Shown: piece by piece, positions 1 through 12,237 of the stretch | Numbering within the stretch: the first letter of the stretch is position 1 | Layout: each line of letters opens with the position of its first letter | Notes under the pieces: generated by a model | What the model was told of the DNA's origin: nothing | The model's input: only the letters and a program-made list of their open reading frames with translations | Databases searched by the model: none | Translations under genes and position numbers: made by a program | NCBI GenBank assembly: GCA_004794785.1 | Contig: SJOL01001191.1 | Location: 177,002-241,001 of the forward strand | Source: Opisthorchis felineus | Taxonomy: Eukaryota; Platyhelminthes; Trematoda; Opisthorchiida; Opisthorchiidae | Length of the DNA stretch: 64,000 nt | Direction: 5' to 3'

Positions 1-240
1 TAGAAAGAGGGGTTTTCTAGAAGCGGGACCCGAAAGCGAGTGCTGCATAGGGTAATTTAGTTGGGGACATGCTGTGGCGGTTTTATCACAAGCTACACAC
101 GCCAAGTTATCACGCACTCCCTCGGTGCAAGCCAACATTTACGTTTACAGAATGATACGGATGATAGATTTCTGCCTATCTATTCTGTGTTGTTGCACTT
201 AGATGAAGACGCTGAGTGGCGCCCTTGATGTCACCAGGTA

Positions 241-299
241 TATATGCATGTATGTATGTATGTATGTATGTATGTATGTATGTATGTATGTGTGTATGC
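241..299. repeat. (TATG)n microsatellite
   Basis: About twelve near-perfect tetranucleotide units of tatg, with one tgtg interruption near the right end. Confidence 0.9.
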
Positions 300-3200
300 A
301 GTTAGTTAGGGAGGTGGGTATTTAGGTAAGTAGTTAGTGAAGCATGAGATCGTTCCTTTTCCCGCTTTGTTGTGACTCTGGGTCGTCAGTGACCTCTGTC
401 ATCCTTGAAGTCAGCTTTGAAGGTGCAAAGTATTAATCAATGCACTGTGAAACCAGCAATTGTTTAAGCAACTAAAATCCGACTGTTTCATCGTCTTGCT
501 TAAAAAACGTCTTTATTGAGGAACACTTGGATTATGCAACAACCGTCTATTTGACATCCTGCAACTTGCGTTCCGCGGTTTCGCACTTTAAAAAAACAGA
601 TCATATGGGTTGTTGACTGCAGTTCTCTGAGGAACCTATGAGCTGTGGATGGACGCGTGACGATCTGGGCATGGTAGAGTACATCAGGCGAGAGAACTGT
701 AGCCTACTGGACTTCTCCTCCTATATAGCCGGAATGATATCTTTCCACACAATAAGGGGTGACCTGAAAGGAGTACCGATTGAGGTCACCAAGCATACAC
801 ACAGTCATGTGAGCGGTACAGTTTAGAGAATCATCATAGTGGAATACCTACGCTGCGGAATAGCAACTTGAGTTTAGTGGCATTAATGTAGGTCACTACT
901 GCGTATCAGCTGTAGGAGAATACTGCGTTCATCAGCCTTTCTAAGTAGTAGCGTCCATATGGAATTTTCATGCACATTCGTTTCACTAAGTGTCTGTGTG
1001 ACACATGAAGGACATTGCGGGAAGGAGGGATAAAAGTAACTAGTTACGAAAACGAAAAGTTCCTTACTGAGGAATGGAGCAAGGAATGCTGCTTACTTCT
1101 GAATGTCTGTTGAACATATACGGCGTGCTGCAACAGGCCCGATAAAATTGGCCGACTTTACATCAGCAGGGCCGTGTAGCTTGGGTGAAAACACACTGTA
1201 GTGCCTCCGAATAAAGACCAATCCTTGAACCATCGGGGTAAAGTGGTGCACAGCCGTTTTCTGCAACTTTTCGTGTTAATACGAGCCCCCCTATTTGACT
1301 TCAAATAATATATGCGGTTCATCTTCAGGAGGACCTAACCGTTACAACTTTTAGCCGATAGCTTCAAGCGTATTTGGGCAACTGAAGTTGTCTAACAATG
1401 ACCGTGGGACGGTACTTGGGACCGAAATGCCATTTTCTCATGGAACCTTATTGATTCAAGCGAGCTTATTGTGAGGCCGTTCTGGTATGAAAGTGATGTT
1501 CGTTATCACCTTCCCCTGGGTAATTATATGTATTGGTTGCCCAACCACCATATACGGTGTAATATTATATATAAAAGACCTGATGTTCAAAAATGGGCAT
1601 TCTGATTAGCAAGTAACACACATCCGAAAAATCCAACCAGATGAGCAGTGGTCTCCGCCTCGTAGCTTTATCAGCCGGTTAACTGAATGACGGATGTGCC
1701 ACCCTGAGTGAAAACAATACTCGAAATTGTCGAAACAGTTTTTCCAATTATTTCCAATTATTAGGAAAGTTGCTCCACATGATTCACTTCGGTACACAGA
1801 AAATATGAGATTTCCTGTTGTCGAGTCCTTTGGGTCAGTACCAGGAAATCGAGATTACTGATAATTCTAAATCTGGATTTCCGACATCTGTGTTCGCCAA
1901 ACTTAAATGATACACAGCTCCCATATCAAATGGTGTTCGCATTTCTTGCTTTCTCAAAAATTGGACACTCTAAGAGGATATTGGAATCGAAACTGGTAAG
2001 TTCTCCAGCCCCCTTTTGATAAGTTCCGCATGTTTTCTCTACCTAATGGAACAAGGACAAAGTGGTTCCATCGAGGAAGGCGTCAGTATTCAGAGGAACT
2101 ACCTAACAGCTTCCGGACAAAGATGTATTTCGCAAAATATTCTTGAATGCTGACTCAGTGACTGATCATGCTTCCAGGTACCTTTGCAATTCGACTGTAC
2201 ACTATGAACCCAGACAAACGTCGTTCGTCATTCTGCAATTCAAATTCCACTCACTAATTATCAATTTTTATTCAGCTAGATCAACAAACTGACAAGTTTT
2301 TTTCAGATGGGTCTGTATTTACTCGTGTATTTTGGGATATCTGCACAACTGTGATTGGGTACTTCCCAATGGCTTCCATAATCAAATGTTCGTTTGAAGT
2401 CAGACCTGAAAAATTGGAAGTTCTCCTCAAAAGTGCTTCAAAATAGCCTATCCCGAACTCGAAAGTTGGGAGAGCTGGGAGTCTGTCTATCCACTCTTGA
2501 AGTAAATATTAGATCAGCATTAGCTGTGCAGTCTTCTGGTTCCATTTAAACCAACCCTAATAAACTCAGTGTAGTTCTCATGTGCTGGTTGGGCCATTAC
2601 TGTAAGAGGGACTTCATACGCAACACAGGAGGTGGTAGGTTTGTTCAGCAGCCCGTCAAAGGGACCAGCTTTTCGCAACTTTAATCGCGCAGAAATCAGT
2701 ATTCTCTACTTTGTACTGAGCCTGAGTAGGACCGACAAATGTGCATTTGGCAAAAGCTTCTGTGATGCCCTCTCCGGGCGTCTCTTGTGATTCACAGTCC
2801 AGCCGTCTTCTAAATCAGACTACTTAGAAAGCAAACGAGTCGTATTCTTAGCTTCTACCGAATGACAGTTTCGGATGAATGCTTGCAAAGTGCATTAGTG
2901 TTTGGAATAATATATGCTCATACTGGCTTCAAGGCAGTACGAGTTAAAAACATGGTAAGGCATTTGAATTGCCCGTGGAGAATTCCAAATTTACATGGAG
3001 AGAGTACTGCATTTACATAAAACGAGCGATTTACACAGAGTTCAGGCGCAAAGAGACTAAACGCCAACTTGCACGTATACCATGCGCGATGCGCACACAC
3101 AACTGTCCCCTTCTAGGAGGACTATCCTCAAGAAAAGCCGTACTTCAGAAGCGGTCATCTCAAAGCCTCATTTGGGTTTGTGCCCACAATCACCCAGATG

Positions 3201-5717
3201 GACCTCAGTAATAGTTCAGGCAGTCAATAAGAAATATACCACTGCCCATGGAGGGTAAAACTCATTATTGTCCGAATCGCTGAGGTAGATGAGTTATTCG
3301 ATTTAGCCTGAGGATGGCAGACCACTTAAATCTGAACAGTGAACAGTGGTGGCGGAAACAGGCAGCACATCTATTGAACGGGAAATCTTGGTGACCAGCA
3401 CTGGTCAGTGGTCGGCTTACCAACTCTTGGAGATGATCCTCAAAGAAGGGGGGACGCACATAATGGCTGCTACCTGTAGCCAGTGGTAGGTGCTTCATAG
3501 TATCAAACCAACACTGAGCCAAGGAGTCTGTGCAAGAAGAAAAGGATGATTGTGACACCTCCCATTAGAAACGTTTTGCCCTTTTTGCATACTCGAATGG
3601 TACTCAGTGTTTGCTCGGTTTGTTGGAATTCGAAATGTGTCTCTTTCTCTCAGTGTTGGCTACTGATTTCAGCTAGAACCGTGGCATGGTTGTACCTCGT
3701 TCCCTACAACGCAGGACTATGCTGGCCGTTGTTTTCCGCAAATTCCTCAATAATGCCAATTCAGTGTCAATTATTTGTCCAATACAATTGATGACTTGTA
3801 CGTAACTCCTTCCAGATGCTTGTGTGTGGAATTAATGCACGCCGAGGTGCGCCACTCTAAGCGCCACGCCAACCGATAATCGGTCCTACTCTCCTTTATA
3901 TGTTTGTTTCAGGAGAAAGAACGAAAAGCACCTTTCCTGCCATACACAGAAGAGCGCGCTAATAAACTGTAATAAGTTCGACCTGAAATTTCTGCGTGAA
4001 CTGGTTTGTTACCTATGCACTTCGCACCCCCCCCCCAGAACACTTTCAAAACCAAACCTGTCAATTGGAAAAATGATTAGCAAATCACGTGTCTTATTGG
4101 TTAGTTGTTCAAAGGCACATGAGTTAGTAACGGCGACAGAGAAGTTGGTTTTTATAGTATCTTGTTCAGTACAAACACAAAGTAATGATGCACGAGAATG
4201 ACAACAAGAACCGAAGGAGAGAAATGTTTATGATCGTGTTGTTCAAAAAATTTGATGCAGGTGGTGGTGATGATTTAATGAGCCTTCTCTCCACACGCAC
4301 ATGACAACAGAGTCAAACATAATGCTCTTTTTGTTTACCATGATGGATTGGTTGTGTGCTCATTGTTGTAGTTTGGTCCTCACTTCCACCTGTAACGTAA
4401 AATCCCTCAACCTCTAACCTCTTGTACTTTCGAATAGAGCCACACGGCTTGACACAACATAACCATTCCCGGATATTTAAATTTAGATGACAAACTTAAG
4501 GGTTACATGGAGATGAGTATCATCGGATTATTACCGGAACAGTGAAAATCACTTACGCATCTGGAGTCAGCTTTTGCGCAAACGAATAGCGGAGGACAGT
4601 TCGCTGCTAAAATAACTTGTTACGTGATCCACACTGTGGTAATCGTGGTACTGACGTTTGCAATTAAACAGCGTTTGTCGTTTGTCCTACCTACACTGGC
4701 TGAATTTCCCTCTGGTTGTCATTTTGTGCATACCGTCCACAGACGTAAACCTATTATTATGGTCAGTTGATAGATTTAATCTGCGCCAGTGCATTGTGAA
4801 GTTATCTGGAAATGAGCAGCTGGTAGACTTCGATCTATTACCGCTACATTAGTAGTTTGGGCAAAGGAGTACAGCTTTTGAGGACAGTAGAAAGGCATAA
4901 GTGACTTGTTCTGAGTTTGCAAAAGCCATGTGATGATGTGACTGAAAGAATGTGGTCAATATATGGTCCTTGGGTTCTTCATAGAGGTGAAGAAGACCGG
5001 GGGCATTTGTAGTGCCGGATCGTATGTGATCAGAGGGAATCTCACAGCAACGCGCCTGTGATTGCTGTTCTCTCTTTTTCGATCTAGGGTGAAGCGATTT
5101 TGTTTCATAATTACCCGACAAGGTTGCATATTTGATGGCGTAAATAACTTGTGAGCTCCAGCGAACGGAGTAGGACAGTTCTTCTGATCGATCGATCGAT
5201 CGACCGATCGAACGAATCTGTCTTTCAGACCTGATAGACGAGGGCCAACGTCGTACACAGTGTTTGTTCTACTTCGAAGCATTCGACCAAACAAACATTC
5301 ATATCCTGCGGGGAATTTTAAGCACGGCTGAAACATCAACAAAGTCCGCAGTTCCGAGGGTCTACAGAAAAAATATGAGGCTTGGTGACCATCTGTGGAA
5401 AGCATGTTTGCAGATCACCCTCTCAAAAAACGTATAACTTTCAGATTCTCATCATTGTACCTGGTTTGTGACTGAGCTGACATCATTAGCAACTCCCATC
5501 TTAAAGCTTTCGGTGTTAATTAAAATCGTTACAACCTGTTGGATCGATCACTAATTTTATCTTGAAGGTCGGTGAAAATGGATGAGAAAACATGAAAAAA
5601 ACTTTGAGGATTACAGCTCGGGCAACATCGGGGTATACATCTAGACGTGCAAAACGCACAAGGTGCACTATATACCGCAGTAACCTTCTCCATGGAGAGA
5701 GGATAACCTGGATAAAA
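300..5717. other. No recognisable gene or repeat family
   Basis: Apart from the GATC tract at 5186-5213 nothing is identifiable. The longest open frame (5405-4956, minus, 149 codons) has no domain, unbiased composition and no splice context, so I do not call it a gene. Confidence 0.6.
5186..5213. repeat. (GATC)n tract
   Basis: Consecutive gatc units with one c/t change (gaccgatc). The tract is self-complementary. Confidence 0.8.
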
Positions 5718-5731
5718 GGGTCTTTGAGCTT

Positions 5732-5999
5732 GTAACTTTACGCAATGTACTACTCATAAGGTTGCTGAAAATTCTTCGACAGCCCACCACCGGTTTCGCC
5801 CTTTTTGGGGCTCATCAGGCAGCAACCTTATGAGTAGTACATTGCGTAAAATTACATGCATCGCGATATTTCGAATATCGTAGCAAATGGAACATGAGGC
5901 GGCCTGGTGCAGCACATTCAGTTGCATGGAAACATCACAAACGAGAGATTCAGCTGGGTTCCAGGTGAGTCTCTCGCAAAACCAAATTGATTTGCAAAT
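5732..5999. mobile_element. Short hammerhead-ribozyme retroelement with 14-bp direct repeats
   Basis: A 268-bp insertion lies between two exact copies of gggtctttgagctt (5718-5731 and 6000-6013), which look like a target-site duplication. Its left part is a foldback with perfect 27-nt arms (5740-5766 and 5821-5847), enclosing a hammerhead core readable on the minus strand. Its right part (5848-5999) is a non-coding body with a short palindrome around tcgaatatcg and the phrase gagagattcagct. That body recurs near 11.3 kb, and in inverted orientation near 8.5 kb. No open frame lies inside, so it must be mobilised in trans. Small hammerhead-bearing repeats are known in schistosomes (S-alpha) and in Penelope-like elements. 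Which class this belongs to is open. Confidence 0.7.
5740..5847 (-). ncRNA. Hammerhead ribozyme, apparently intact core
   Basis: Read on the minus strand: a 27-nt stem I arm (5847-5821), GC, then CTGATGA (5818-5812), a stem II hairpin GCCC-CAAAAA-GGGC (5811-5798), GAAA (5797-5794), a short stem III region, the cleavage triplet GTC (5780-5778), an internal-loop segment, and the second stem I arm (5766-5740). This is the order of a type I hammerhead, with all the invariant core bases I can check present. Stem III is very short: only the C-G pair next to GAAA and GTC is clear, as in the minimal hammerheads described in retroelements. Activity was not tested. Confidence 0.72.
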
Positions 6000-6013
6000 G
6001 GGTCTTTGAGCTT

Positions 6014-8215
6014 CTTTAGGGGACTAGCCTCCCTTTGAGTGAGAGGAGGCCGATATCGTATGATCCTAATAAAATTTGAAAAGTCTGATTCGGAGTTATC
6101 ACGAAGCGACCCCTTCGTTACAGAGAGTTCCAGAATTTTTTCTTCGCATGTCAGAAGCACCAGCACTAAATGCTACCAGAACCACAAATCTTACACAAAG
6201 ATGCGCGTGCGAATGGAAAATCTACATACACTGAGCACAAAGTACTTGGTTAGTAGGGAAACAAAGGATGACTGTGCGATCGTGAGGTGACTTTGAGAAA
6301 TCATTTCAGTATTTCCAGTCATAAGAATGGCCTTCCGACTGTCCAAGTTCTACTAAGTACACTTAGTATACTAAACAGGTCTTATTTATTATGTCTATGG
6401 CGAGGCTTGGTCGCAGAACTAGGCAGTTCAGTACAGAGCTGCCTTAGCGTAGCGAGATTCCCCTCACTCCATTAAACCCCGTCCAGAAAACATCGATAAA
6501 ATCCACCAAGGTTTCAAAACTTATGCTTCGACTAAGGGTGGTTTAGTGCGAACTCCTGAATAGTGCATTCAGTAATATTTTATCTCACATTTGGGTCTGA
6601 GAACTAGTCTTGAAATCGCTTTATTTGAATTGCGGTAGAACCATTCAATGATGTGCTATTTTTCTCCGGAATTCATGACAGTACTAACTTACAGTACTAA
6701 CTTTTATAATCCTCTACAAATAGGGAAAAGTTGGTTTTGTTCCTGAATCTTCAGGTGCCTAGATTACGCGGAATGTTTGTTTAACAATTCATAGAGGCTC
6801 CAATAAGGGTGGGTGCAGGTTGTTTCTTTGCACAAGATGCACATCACTTTCACTCTGGAGTTCCCAAAGTCGGATCCGTCGCCCAATCAGTTTGCCATCT
6901 AGCCCACCGGTCAGCCGGTCCTCCATCCCATCACCTGTTGTGACGTACCAACTATGAAAGATTTGTTTCTCGCTATTTCTTGGTTGATTTAATGTTCAGA
7001 ATCAACAGCATTTTGTTCAACGGGTCCTATGTTTAGTGGAAGCAAGAATCAACGACTCAAGCTTCCGCACGGTAACAACCTCTCGCCAAACCCGGCCCAT
7101 GTGCAGCACTTTGGAGAACCCTGTTATACCGACGTATCCAAGCTGGTGTTCTAGTTTGAGAAAATGGATTTCTTCCTAAAATCAGCGAAATTAGTTTCAC
7201 AGCATGACAATGGATTGCACAATTACAAGAATCTTGCCTTGGTCCTGCGAGCAGCGAGGAAAATGGCTCACGTTTTCCTACAGCCTACTCGCAACTTGTA
7301 TGCGAATACTTGCGCCCCAAGTTGATCGATTCATGAATTTAGGATCGGTAGGTTTGGAGTCTGGTGCAGTTGGTGAAAATCCGGGTATATTAAGTGACAC
7401 TGTCCCATTGAACGTAAAACGTTGCACAAAAGAGGGAACTGGATCGAAACAGAGCAAGATATAATGAGCCATGGGTGAAAGTTGTTAAGACCGATTTGGT
7501 GTCTGTGTCATGTGGAACTGAAAAACAAAGGATTCGTAACATGACCGTAAACGTTTGCGCAAGAGTTGTTAACTATAGACGTGGTGCGTGTGGGTACATG
7601 CGACAATAATCTTAGTGATGGGTAGAATCTTTGATGGGTATCAGTAACGGAACTGCATAGCTGCATTTAAAAGCTGATGTGACGGTGAGTTTGTGCCATT
7701 GATGGAACAAGTGAGCTGAGATTGAGTTTTAAATGGTACTTTGTTGTTGTTTCCGGAAGCTCGTCAGACTGTGTTCAAGAGTGCACTTGGTATGTGCTTC
7801 ATGGTTGACCTATGGAAGCAGACGAAATGAGAATTGCTTTGGCAATTATAATTGCCCTTGAGACCATCTGAGAAGAAGACAAGTGAGGAAGAAAACTCAT
7901 TGATTATACGCATCAAAGGTTCTCGAAAGCACCTTATCAGTCCCAACGAACAATTTCTCAGTTCTGGTTTTCAGCCTAGTTTAAGCTAACTTGATAGGTT
8001 GATTGACTTGTCTGTCCCATATGGGTCAAAACTGGAGAATGTGATACCAAGGAGGAGATCTCCACCCACAATGTGATGAACCTCGTATCACATATGGGGA
8101 CTCCAAACGTAACAAACATTGGGCAATGAAAGTGGTTCAATTTAATGACACATAAATAGTTTCAGGAGGATTAACCATCGACTGAAGACCTCCAACAAAA
8201 TTGAAGGAAAAGTAA
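6014..8215. other. Unannotated unique-looking sequence
   Basis: No open frame over 90 codons and no recognised repeat. A tandem acttacagtactaactt-type duplication (about 6685-6702) is the only local pattern seen. Confidence 0.55.
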
Positions 8216-8219
8216 CTAT

Positions 8220-8315
8220 TGCTGGTACAGAGAGAACAATACTCATAAGATTGCGGGAAACCATTCGACAGCTCACGATCGATTTCACCCTTCTTGGGGC
8301 TCTTCAGGTTGATGC
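8220..8315 (-). ncRNA. Decayed hammerhead ribozyme relative
   Basis: The minus strand reads CTGAAGA (8307-8301; the consensus CTGATGA carries one change), a stem II GCCCC-AAGAA-GGGT, GAAA (8286-8283) and GTC (8269-8267), aligned in spacing with the copy at 5.8 kb. The flanking stem keeps actcataagattgc, like actcataaggttgc in the intact copy, but the distal arm is lost. The change at the T of CTGATGA would be expected to abolish or weaken cleavage. Confidence 0.5.
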
Positions 8316-8387
8316 AGTCGCTGAGTTCCCATCAATCAACAGTATGTTCTGCCTGGACCCAATTTGAACGCAATTCGCATATAAACT

Positions 8388-8478
8388 CACTTGGCAGTAC
8401 CAGAGCCCTCGTGCTTTCTTTAGGTGGAATGGCAACTGAGTGCATAAAGGGGGCCGCAGCTGAACAACTACTCATCTG
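8388..8478 (+). mobile_element. SINE 3' fragment nested among hammerhead-element pieces
   Basis: The stretch cttggcagta, then gccctcgtgctttctttaggt, ggaatggcaact and cagctgaacaactact corresponds to the last 90 bp of the window's tRNA-derived SINE. The tRNA-like head is absent. It is bounded on both sides by parts of the hammerhead element. Confidence 0.5.
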
Positions 8479-8625
8479 CAAACTCATTTGGATTAACGGG
8501 GCACTCAGCTGATTCCAAGCTGAATCTCTCTTTTCCGGTATTGTTTACTTTATCCGAAACATCGTTCCAATTGAAGCATGCGGCAGCACATTCAGGTGAA
8601 CAATATCTGGGATTCAGTTAATTCG
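8470..8625. repeat. Body fragments of the hammerhead element, inverted
   Basis: The segment around 8472-8535 on the minus strand matches the body of the 5.7-6.0 kb element (gagagattcagct, then a gagtgc/gagtct stretch, aaccaaat/aatccaaat and tttgca). The segment around 8575-8605 carries the gcggcagcacattcag phrase in plus orientation. The pieces are scrambled relative to the intact copy, so this is a rearranged remnant. Confidence 0.45.
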
Positions 8626-8714
8626 CTCAGTAAATACCAAACTAGTTTAAAACTGAGGGTATTTCACGAACTACGTCCAATTTTAGGTTCAAGTAGAATA
8701 TAAAGTTGAAGGGA

Positions 8715-8795
8715 ACTCGGGGACTGCGTCTACCTGATGAGCCCCAAGAAAGGTAAGACCGATCGTGTGCTGTTGAAGAGATCTCAGTAACCTAA
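8715..8795 (+). ncRNA. Second decayed hammerhead relative, plus strand
   Basis: The plus strand reads CTGATGA (8734-8740) followed by GCCCCAAGAAAGG, but the GAAA box has become AAGA and the cleavage triplet is GTT followed by GAAG instead of GTC. It therefore keeps half of the catalytic core. Together with the minus-strand copy at 8.3 kb it forms an inverted pair about 430 bp apart. Confidence 0.5.
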
Positions 8796-8799
8796 TGGG

Positions 8800-9470
8800 T
8801 CGTTTGTGTGCTCCGTCTAAACATTTAATTCTATTTATAAAGCGCAAGCGCACAAGAATTCACTGAGGACAAGCACTGAGAGTATGGTCACTAGCTTCCA
8901 AATCCACGCTGTCGCTTTTTTGTCAAGCAAACACAATGAGATGAAAAGTCATACAATGTGTTCAGCACGTCATATAGTTCGAGAAAATAAACAGGTTTAG
9001 AAGTCTCCATTATGTGCAAGTCTGACGGCTGAGTGCACAAGTATGTGGGACCTCGAAGATTTTCTGTCACTGTTTACGCGGTGACCTTTACAGGCGCGAT
9101 TGTTTGATCACACAGACAGCGGCGACTGATGACCTGAAGTGCACTGCTGTTGTTGCGTTTCCGGTGCTAGCAGGTGATTTGTTCTCAGTGTTTGATAGGG
9201 GCGGGGGGAGGAACAGATAAACCGCAGGAATGTCCCTTTCATGTACACACGCACACACACTATCGACTGACAGGGAGAGCTACCTGAAAATACTCTCCGG
9301 TAGCAATGTTCCAAGTGAGGTGCTGTTCGATATGGACTGGCCTTCGCAAACAGTAACACTCAACACTGTCAGACTTTGATGAAAGGAAAGTTGCTCCAAG
9401 CACCTTACAATTAGCATTTTGTTACAAACTGGATTCCCTCGTAAAAGGAGTCAAAACTAGAAGGTGATTA
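8800..9470. other. Unannotated sequence before the GAGT array
   Basis: Nothing recognisable. A short (AC)n run occurs at about 9246-9259. Confidence 0.5.
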
Positions 9471-10245
9471 ATGAGTGAGTGAGTGAGTGAGTGAGAGAGA
9501 ATGAGTGAGTGAGTGAGTGAGTGAGTGAGTGAGTGAGTGAGTGAGTGAGTGAGTGAGTGAGTGAGTGAGTGAGTGAGTGAGTGAGTGAGTGAGTGAGTGA
9601 GTGAGTGAGTGAGTGAGTGAGTGAGTGAGTGAGTGAGTGAGTGAGTGAGTGAGTGAGTGAGTGAGTGAGTGAGTGAGTGAGTGAGTGAGTGAGTGAGTGA
9701 GTGAGTGAGTGAGTGAGTGAGTGAGTGAGTGAGTGAGTGAGTGAGTGAGTGAGTGAGTGAGTGAGTGAGTGAGTGAGTGAGTGAGTGAGTGAGTGAGTGA
9801 GTGAGTGAGTGAGTGAGTGAGTGAGTGAGTGAGTGAGTGAGTGAGTGAGTGAGTGAGTGAGTGAGTGAGTGAGTGAGTGAGTGAGTGAGTGAGTGAGTGA
9901 GTGAGTGAGTGAGTGAGTGAGTGAGTGAGTGAGTGAGTGAGTGAGTGAGTGAGTGAGTGAGTGAGTGAGTGAGTGAGTGAGTGAGTGAGTGAGTGAGTGA
10001 GTGAGTGAGTGAGTGAGTGAGTGAGTGAGTGAGTGAGTGAGTGAGTGAGTGAGTGAGTGAGTGAGTGAGTGAGTGAGTGAGTGAGTGAGTGAGTGAGTGA
10101 GTGAGTGAGTGAGTGAGTGAGTGAGTGAGTGAGTGAGTGAGTGAGTGAGTGAGTGAGTGAGTGAGTGAGTGAGTGAGTGAGTGAGTGAGTGAGTGAGTGA
10201 GTGAGTGAGTGAGTGAGTGAGTGAGTGAGTGAGTGAGTGAGTGAG
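9471..10245. repeat. (GAGT)n tetranucleotide array, about 775 bp
   Basis: A nearly pure gagt array with one interruption (gagagagaat) near 9494-9503. On the minus strand it reads THSL repeats in frame, which creates long artificial open frames (10377-9457 and 10325-9468). Its right edge is a single N at 10246, so the true length is uncertain. Confidence 0.95.
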
Positions 10246-10246
10246 N

Positions 10247-12237
10247 ATATGGAATATTCTGCCAGTTGAAAGCCTTGCGGATGGAACGCTAAACGAGTGC
10301 AAGCTGTACCATATATGTTGTTCACGTAGTGGCTCGAAAATTGTGTAGAACATACGAATCACGTGAGTGATGTTCACTACATGGGCATACTCCCGAATAG
10401 TTAATTGAACGAATCATTAAGTTCGGGCCACTTTTGACGAGCAGTTCATAACTGTTCAAATTTAAAGAGGAACAGATATCCATCTAGAGAGGGATGACCT
10501 AGACTGAACCAATGATTGTTAAGAACATGAACCCGTCGTTTGTCCAAACTTCATGGACATATTTAAAGGAAACGGTGGGGCAGCGAGGCTAAGGAGTCCT
10601 GGCGAGCAAAGACAGCGACGTGTAGCATCCAATTAAATGACAGACGTATTCAACTTAACGCTAGAACAGCGTAGACATTTGATGACTGTGTATTGTCTAG
10701 CCTCTGAGAAGTCCCTGCAGCGTGTCAGCTTTTAAAATTTGACAGACCGCGCTTTACAGAGAACTGTTTTCACGTTAATCTAATCGGTGACCCTAAAAGT
10801 CGTCGACATTTCTTCAAAACGGTGATTATGGCTTTCGTGCTTCTAGTCCTTCGAAGGTCTGCGTGAAGCCAGTACAACAGCCAGACAGCTATCCTCTGCT
10901 GTCGAGATCCAGGAAGATAAACAATTTGATATGTCCCGGAAAAAGTCACACCCATGGCTGGGTGAAACAAACAACGGCACACTACCACCCTCTGTTGATG
11001 GGTCCTGCCTTATATCTACCTTGTTCCAAAGTGGAAAAGCCGCCAAACCAGATGTCCGCTGAACTCTGGTCGACAAAACTCCAGTGTCTCACGATCTCAT
11101 ACGGACTCGGGACATATGGAAATCCCAAACCTCAGTTTTGCTTAATTACCGCTGAACAGGAACTACTTTCAAACCAAACATCGGCTATTTTTCATAAAGG
11201 AAACTACTCAAAAGGTTGCTGAAGACTTTTCGACAACCTTGTGAGTAGTTTCTTTTGTGAAAATATACTGCGATGTCTTGAATATCCTACCAACTGAAAC
11301 ATGGCGCGGCCTTTGTGCAGCACATTCAGTTGAAGAATATTACAAACGAGAGATTCGGTTGAGTCTCTCGTGAAAACCAAATTGATATGCAAATAAGTGT
11401 ATTTGTCAGACATCGGTTTCTCAATCTGTCCTGACCACACGACCATGTTTTATTTCAAATCTAAGCAAGCGTGGTTTCCATCATTTTGGTCCAAATCAAC
11501 TTACAGTCCTAGGGTTAGTTTTGTCGTTTAAACCGGATACACAAACCCGTACACAGTTATGATCGCTTAGCCTCTTCGTTTTGGAAAACTGCAATCTGAT
11601 CCTTTAAGACTACGGAGTGAAGTGAACTGAAATCACGACGGTCAGGTGTGACTACACAACCATCTTATCGGTTTATGGATGAACAGGTGAACTTTGCCAT
11701 GCTAAAGATTGGCAAATTTGCCACTTTGCACGGCAGGGGGATTGCCCGTTAAAAGTCATCCTGTGATTTGCTGCCATCCGTGAGAGCACTGGCACAGAAT
11801 GAGTTGGTCTGACTAGCAACCCAACAAAAAGAGATGGCGTTTGTTGTGCAACCTTTTTGCGGACCTAGTCCCAAAAAGTAGCCACAATTTGTCGTAGTAT
11901 GCTGAGTGAACCCATCAAAGTGGGTGCAGACTCGGCTTGGAAAATTATGCTCATCATGCACGAGAACTACATACTGACGTCCAACTACCATTCAACTATG
12001 AGAGAAAAAGTCTTAGTAGAGTGTAGAACAAAGGAAAGGGTAGGGACTTAGTGCGAAGAAGCCCTATGTCCTTAGCGAATTCGATCAAGAATAAGGTATC
12101 TACACATTTTCACAGCATTGAAATAAATACAACTGAGCATAACGTTGAATTGAGGCGCTAGCGGTGGGAGTGATACAGTGTCTTTTGTGAACCTCTCTCG
12201 ACATAAGCCCAGCCTAAAACGACAGGCGAACCTTAGC
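10247..12237. other. Mostly unannotated sequence
   Basis: Apart from the hammerhead-element copy at 11.19-11.41 kb nothing is identified. A 119-codon plus-strand frame (10863-11222) runs into that repeat and shows no domain. Confidence 0.5.
11190..11405 (+). mobile_element. Hammerhead element copy with the ribozyme core deleted
   Basis: The left foldback arms survive (aaactactcaaaaggttgctg and, inverted, accttgtgagtagttt), but the CTGATGA to GAAA block between them is missing, leaving a plain hairpin. The body to the right closely follows the 5.85-6.0 kb body: catggcgcggcctttgtgca, gcacattcagttg, gagagattcggttgag and accaaattgatatgcaaat. No clear target-site duplication was found. Confidence 0.6.

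Noticed and set aside
4956..5405. 149-codon minus frame
   Set aside because: No recognisable domain or composition bias, and it overlaps a GATC repeat.
9457..10377. Long minus-strand frames of 306 and 285 codons rich in THSL
   Set aside because: They are the translation of the (GAGT)n array and include the N; no protein is implied.
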